30,983 bases of DNA from a virus: IMG/VR virus record IMGVR_UViG_3300006350_000069, positions 1-30,983 of that record; one strand, 5' to 3'. This document shows, in pieces, positions 30,158-30,983 of the stretch. The position numbers and the translations under genes were made by a program. The stretch's first letter is position 1. Each line of letters starts with the position of its first letter. The notes below the pieces were generated by a model. It made no database searches. It was not told the origin of the DNA and saw nothing but the letters and a program-made list of their open reading frames with translations.

Positions 30158-30267
30158 TGAAATATCTACAAAATACATTTGGTAGAATTATAGTAGGTTT
30201 AGTAGCCATCGGTCTATTCATATTTTTGTTAGCGTTGACACTAAATCTACTACAAGGAACAATTTAA
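30157..30267 (+). CDS. Tiny single-span membrane protein between clamp and clamp loader
   Basis: 36 residues. After the basic start MKYLQNTFGR comes one continuous hydrophobic segment (about residues 11-31, IIVGLVAIGLFIFLLALTL), then a short tail. TAATG overlap with the clamp stop supports coupled translation. An inner-membrane location is likely. No family can be named. Confidence 0.65.
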   Translation: MKYLQNTFGRIIVGLVAIGLFIFLLALTLNLLQGTI

Positions 30268-30284
30268 ATTATGAGGTATATATT

Positions 30285-30983
30285 ATGGCAGATTTTTTAT
30301 GGGTTGAGAAGTATCGCCCAAAACAAATTAGTGAGTGTATCCTACCAGAGGATATCAAAACTACTTTTCAAAACTTTCTAAAACAAGGACAAATAAGTCA
30401 TTTACTTTTATCAGGTACAGCAGGCACAGGTAAAACAACCGTTGCTCGTGCTTTGTGTGAAGAACTAAAGTGTGATTATCTTATTATCAATGGTTCAGAC
30501 GAAGGTCGTCAAATTGATACATTGAGAACAAAGATAAAAAACTTTGCGAGTACCGTAAGTCTTACAGAAGATTCCCCACATAAAGTTATTATATTAGACG
30601 AGGCAGATTATATGAACGCTGATAGTGTTCAACCTGCGTTAAGAAACTTTATGGAAGAGTTTCATAAGAATTGTAGATTTATTTTTACTTGTAATTTCAG
30701 AAATAAAATCATACCTGCTTTGCAATCAAGGTGTACGGTTATTGATTTTAAAGTAGTTAATGGTCAGAAAAAGAAATGTGCTGACCAATTATTAACAAGA
30801 TTAATAAGTGTTCTAAATGATGAGAAGATACCTTTTGATAAAAAAGTATTAGCAGAATTAATTATCAAACACTTCCCAGATTTTAGAAGAACTATCAACG
30901 AACTTCAAAGGTATTCAGTTAGAGGTAAGATTGATAGTGGTATCTTATTTACATTATCAGAAGCGAATAATAAAGAACTTATT
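30285..30983 (+). CDS. 44: Clamp loader large subunit (T4 gp44-like), 3' end outside window
   Basis: 233 residues are visible and the frame stays open to the window end (T4 gp44: 319). AAA+ ATPase that with gp62 loads the gp45 clamp at primer ends. Start block WVEKYRPKQISECILP, Walker A SGTAGTGKTT, Walker B VIILDEADYM, sensor FTCNF and the SRC arginine-finger motif in LQSRCTV are all present. ATG 30285 has GAGG 8 nt upstream. Same order as T4 (45 then 44). Confidence 0.95.
   Translation, partial: MADFLWVEKYRPKQISECILPEDIKTTFQNFLKQGQISHLLLSGTAGTGKTTVARALCEELKCDYLIINGSDEGRQIDTLRTKIKNFASTVSLTEDSPHKVIILDEADYMNADSVQPALRNFMEEFHKNCRFIFTCNFRNKIIPALQSRCTVIDFKVVNGQKKKCADQLLTRLISVLNDEKIPFDKKVLAELIIKHFPDFRRTINELQRYSVRGKIDSGILFTLSEANNKELI

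Noticed and set aside
30237-30265. TTGACA-N17-AACAAT before the clamp loader gene
   Set aside because: Poor -10 and embedded in the small membrane ORF; the consensus promoter before gp45 suffices for both genes.

Overview
This window is a contiguous piece of a strictly lytic, T4-like myovirus genome from an AT-rich marine lineage, most like the T4-like phages of SAR11 (pelagiphages) and picocyanobacteria. The assignment rests on recognisable T4 core genes in T4-like order (17-18-19-20-21-22-23, then uvsY-uvsW-55-47-46 and 45-44). It also rests on marine accessory genes: a CobS-like AAA+ ATPase, Hsp20, ribosomal protein bS21, peptide deformylase, 2OG-Fe(II) oxygenases and a peroxiredoxin. All supported genes lie on the + strand, often with ATGA or TAATG stop/start overlaps. 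I saw no tRNA, integrase, IS element or CRISPR array.

Layout. 1-9,650: packaging and structure. Terminase large subunit (3' part), tail sheath, tail tube, portal, four small proteins where T4 has gp67/gp68 (two look like related beta-rich structural proteins), prohead protease, scaffold and major capsid protein, closed by a rho-independent terminator. T4-type late boxes (TATAAATA or one-mismatch forms) precede several units. 9,654-17,129: a second tail-tube-like protein, then recombination and late transcription: UvsY, a 2OG dioxygenase, UvsW, an Sm-like small protein, late sigma factor gp55, and gp47/gp46. 17,122-23,509: a tightly overlapping accessory operon with peptide deformylase, an Asp/Asn beta-hydroxylase-type enzyme, a PLP enzyme of the ACC deaminase/D-cysteine desulfhydrase type, a DUF4385 protein, two amino-methyltransferase-fold proteins (one with SLPD in place of the catalytic SPPY) and several tiny genes. 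This is the best candidate in the window for an undescribed nucleic-acid-modifying or metabolic cassette.

23,510-27,484: a C-rich island, then two genes each driven by a copy of the same 60-bp promoter module: a metallopeptidase-VWA (CobT-like) protein and a MoxR/CobS-like AAA+ ATPase, ended by a strong terminator. They look like the two partners of one AAA+/VWA machine. 27,485-30,983: DUF3310 protein, bS21, a structured intergenic region of about 200 nt, Hsp20, peroxiredoxin, sliding clamp gp45, a 36-residue membrane peptide and clamp loader gp44 (cut by the window end). Genes here have their own host-type sigma70 promoters (TTGACA-N16/17-TATAAT-like).

How the parts fit together (inference): sigma70-like promoters drive early/middle replication and host-manipulation genes, and gp55 with the gp45 clamp then switches transcription to TATAAATA boxes in front of head and tail genes. 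hsp20 appears to carry both promoter types on top of each other. A well-spaced minus-strand promoter upstream of gene 55 is the only antisense signal in an otherwise one-directional window.
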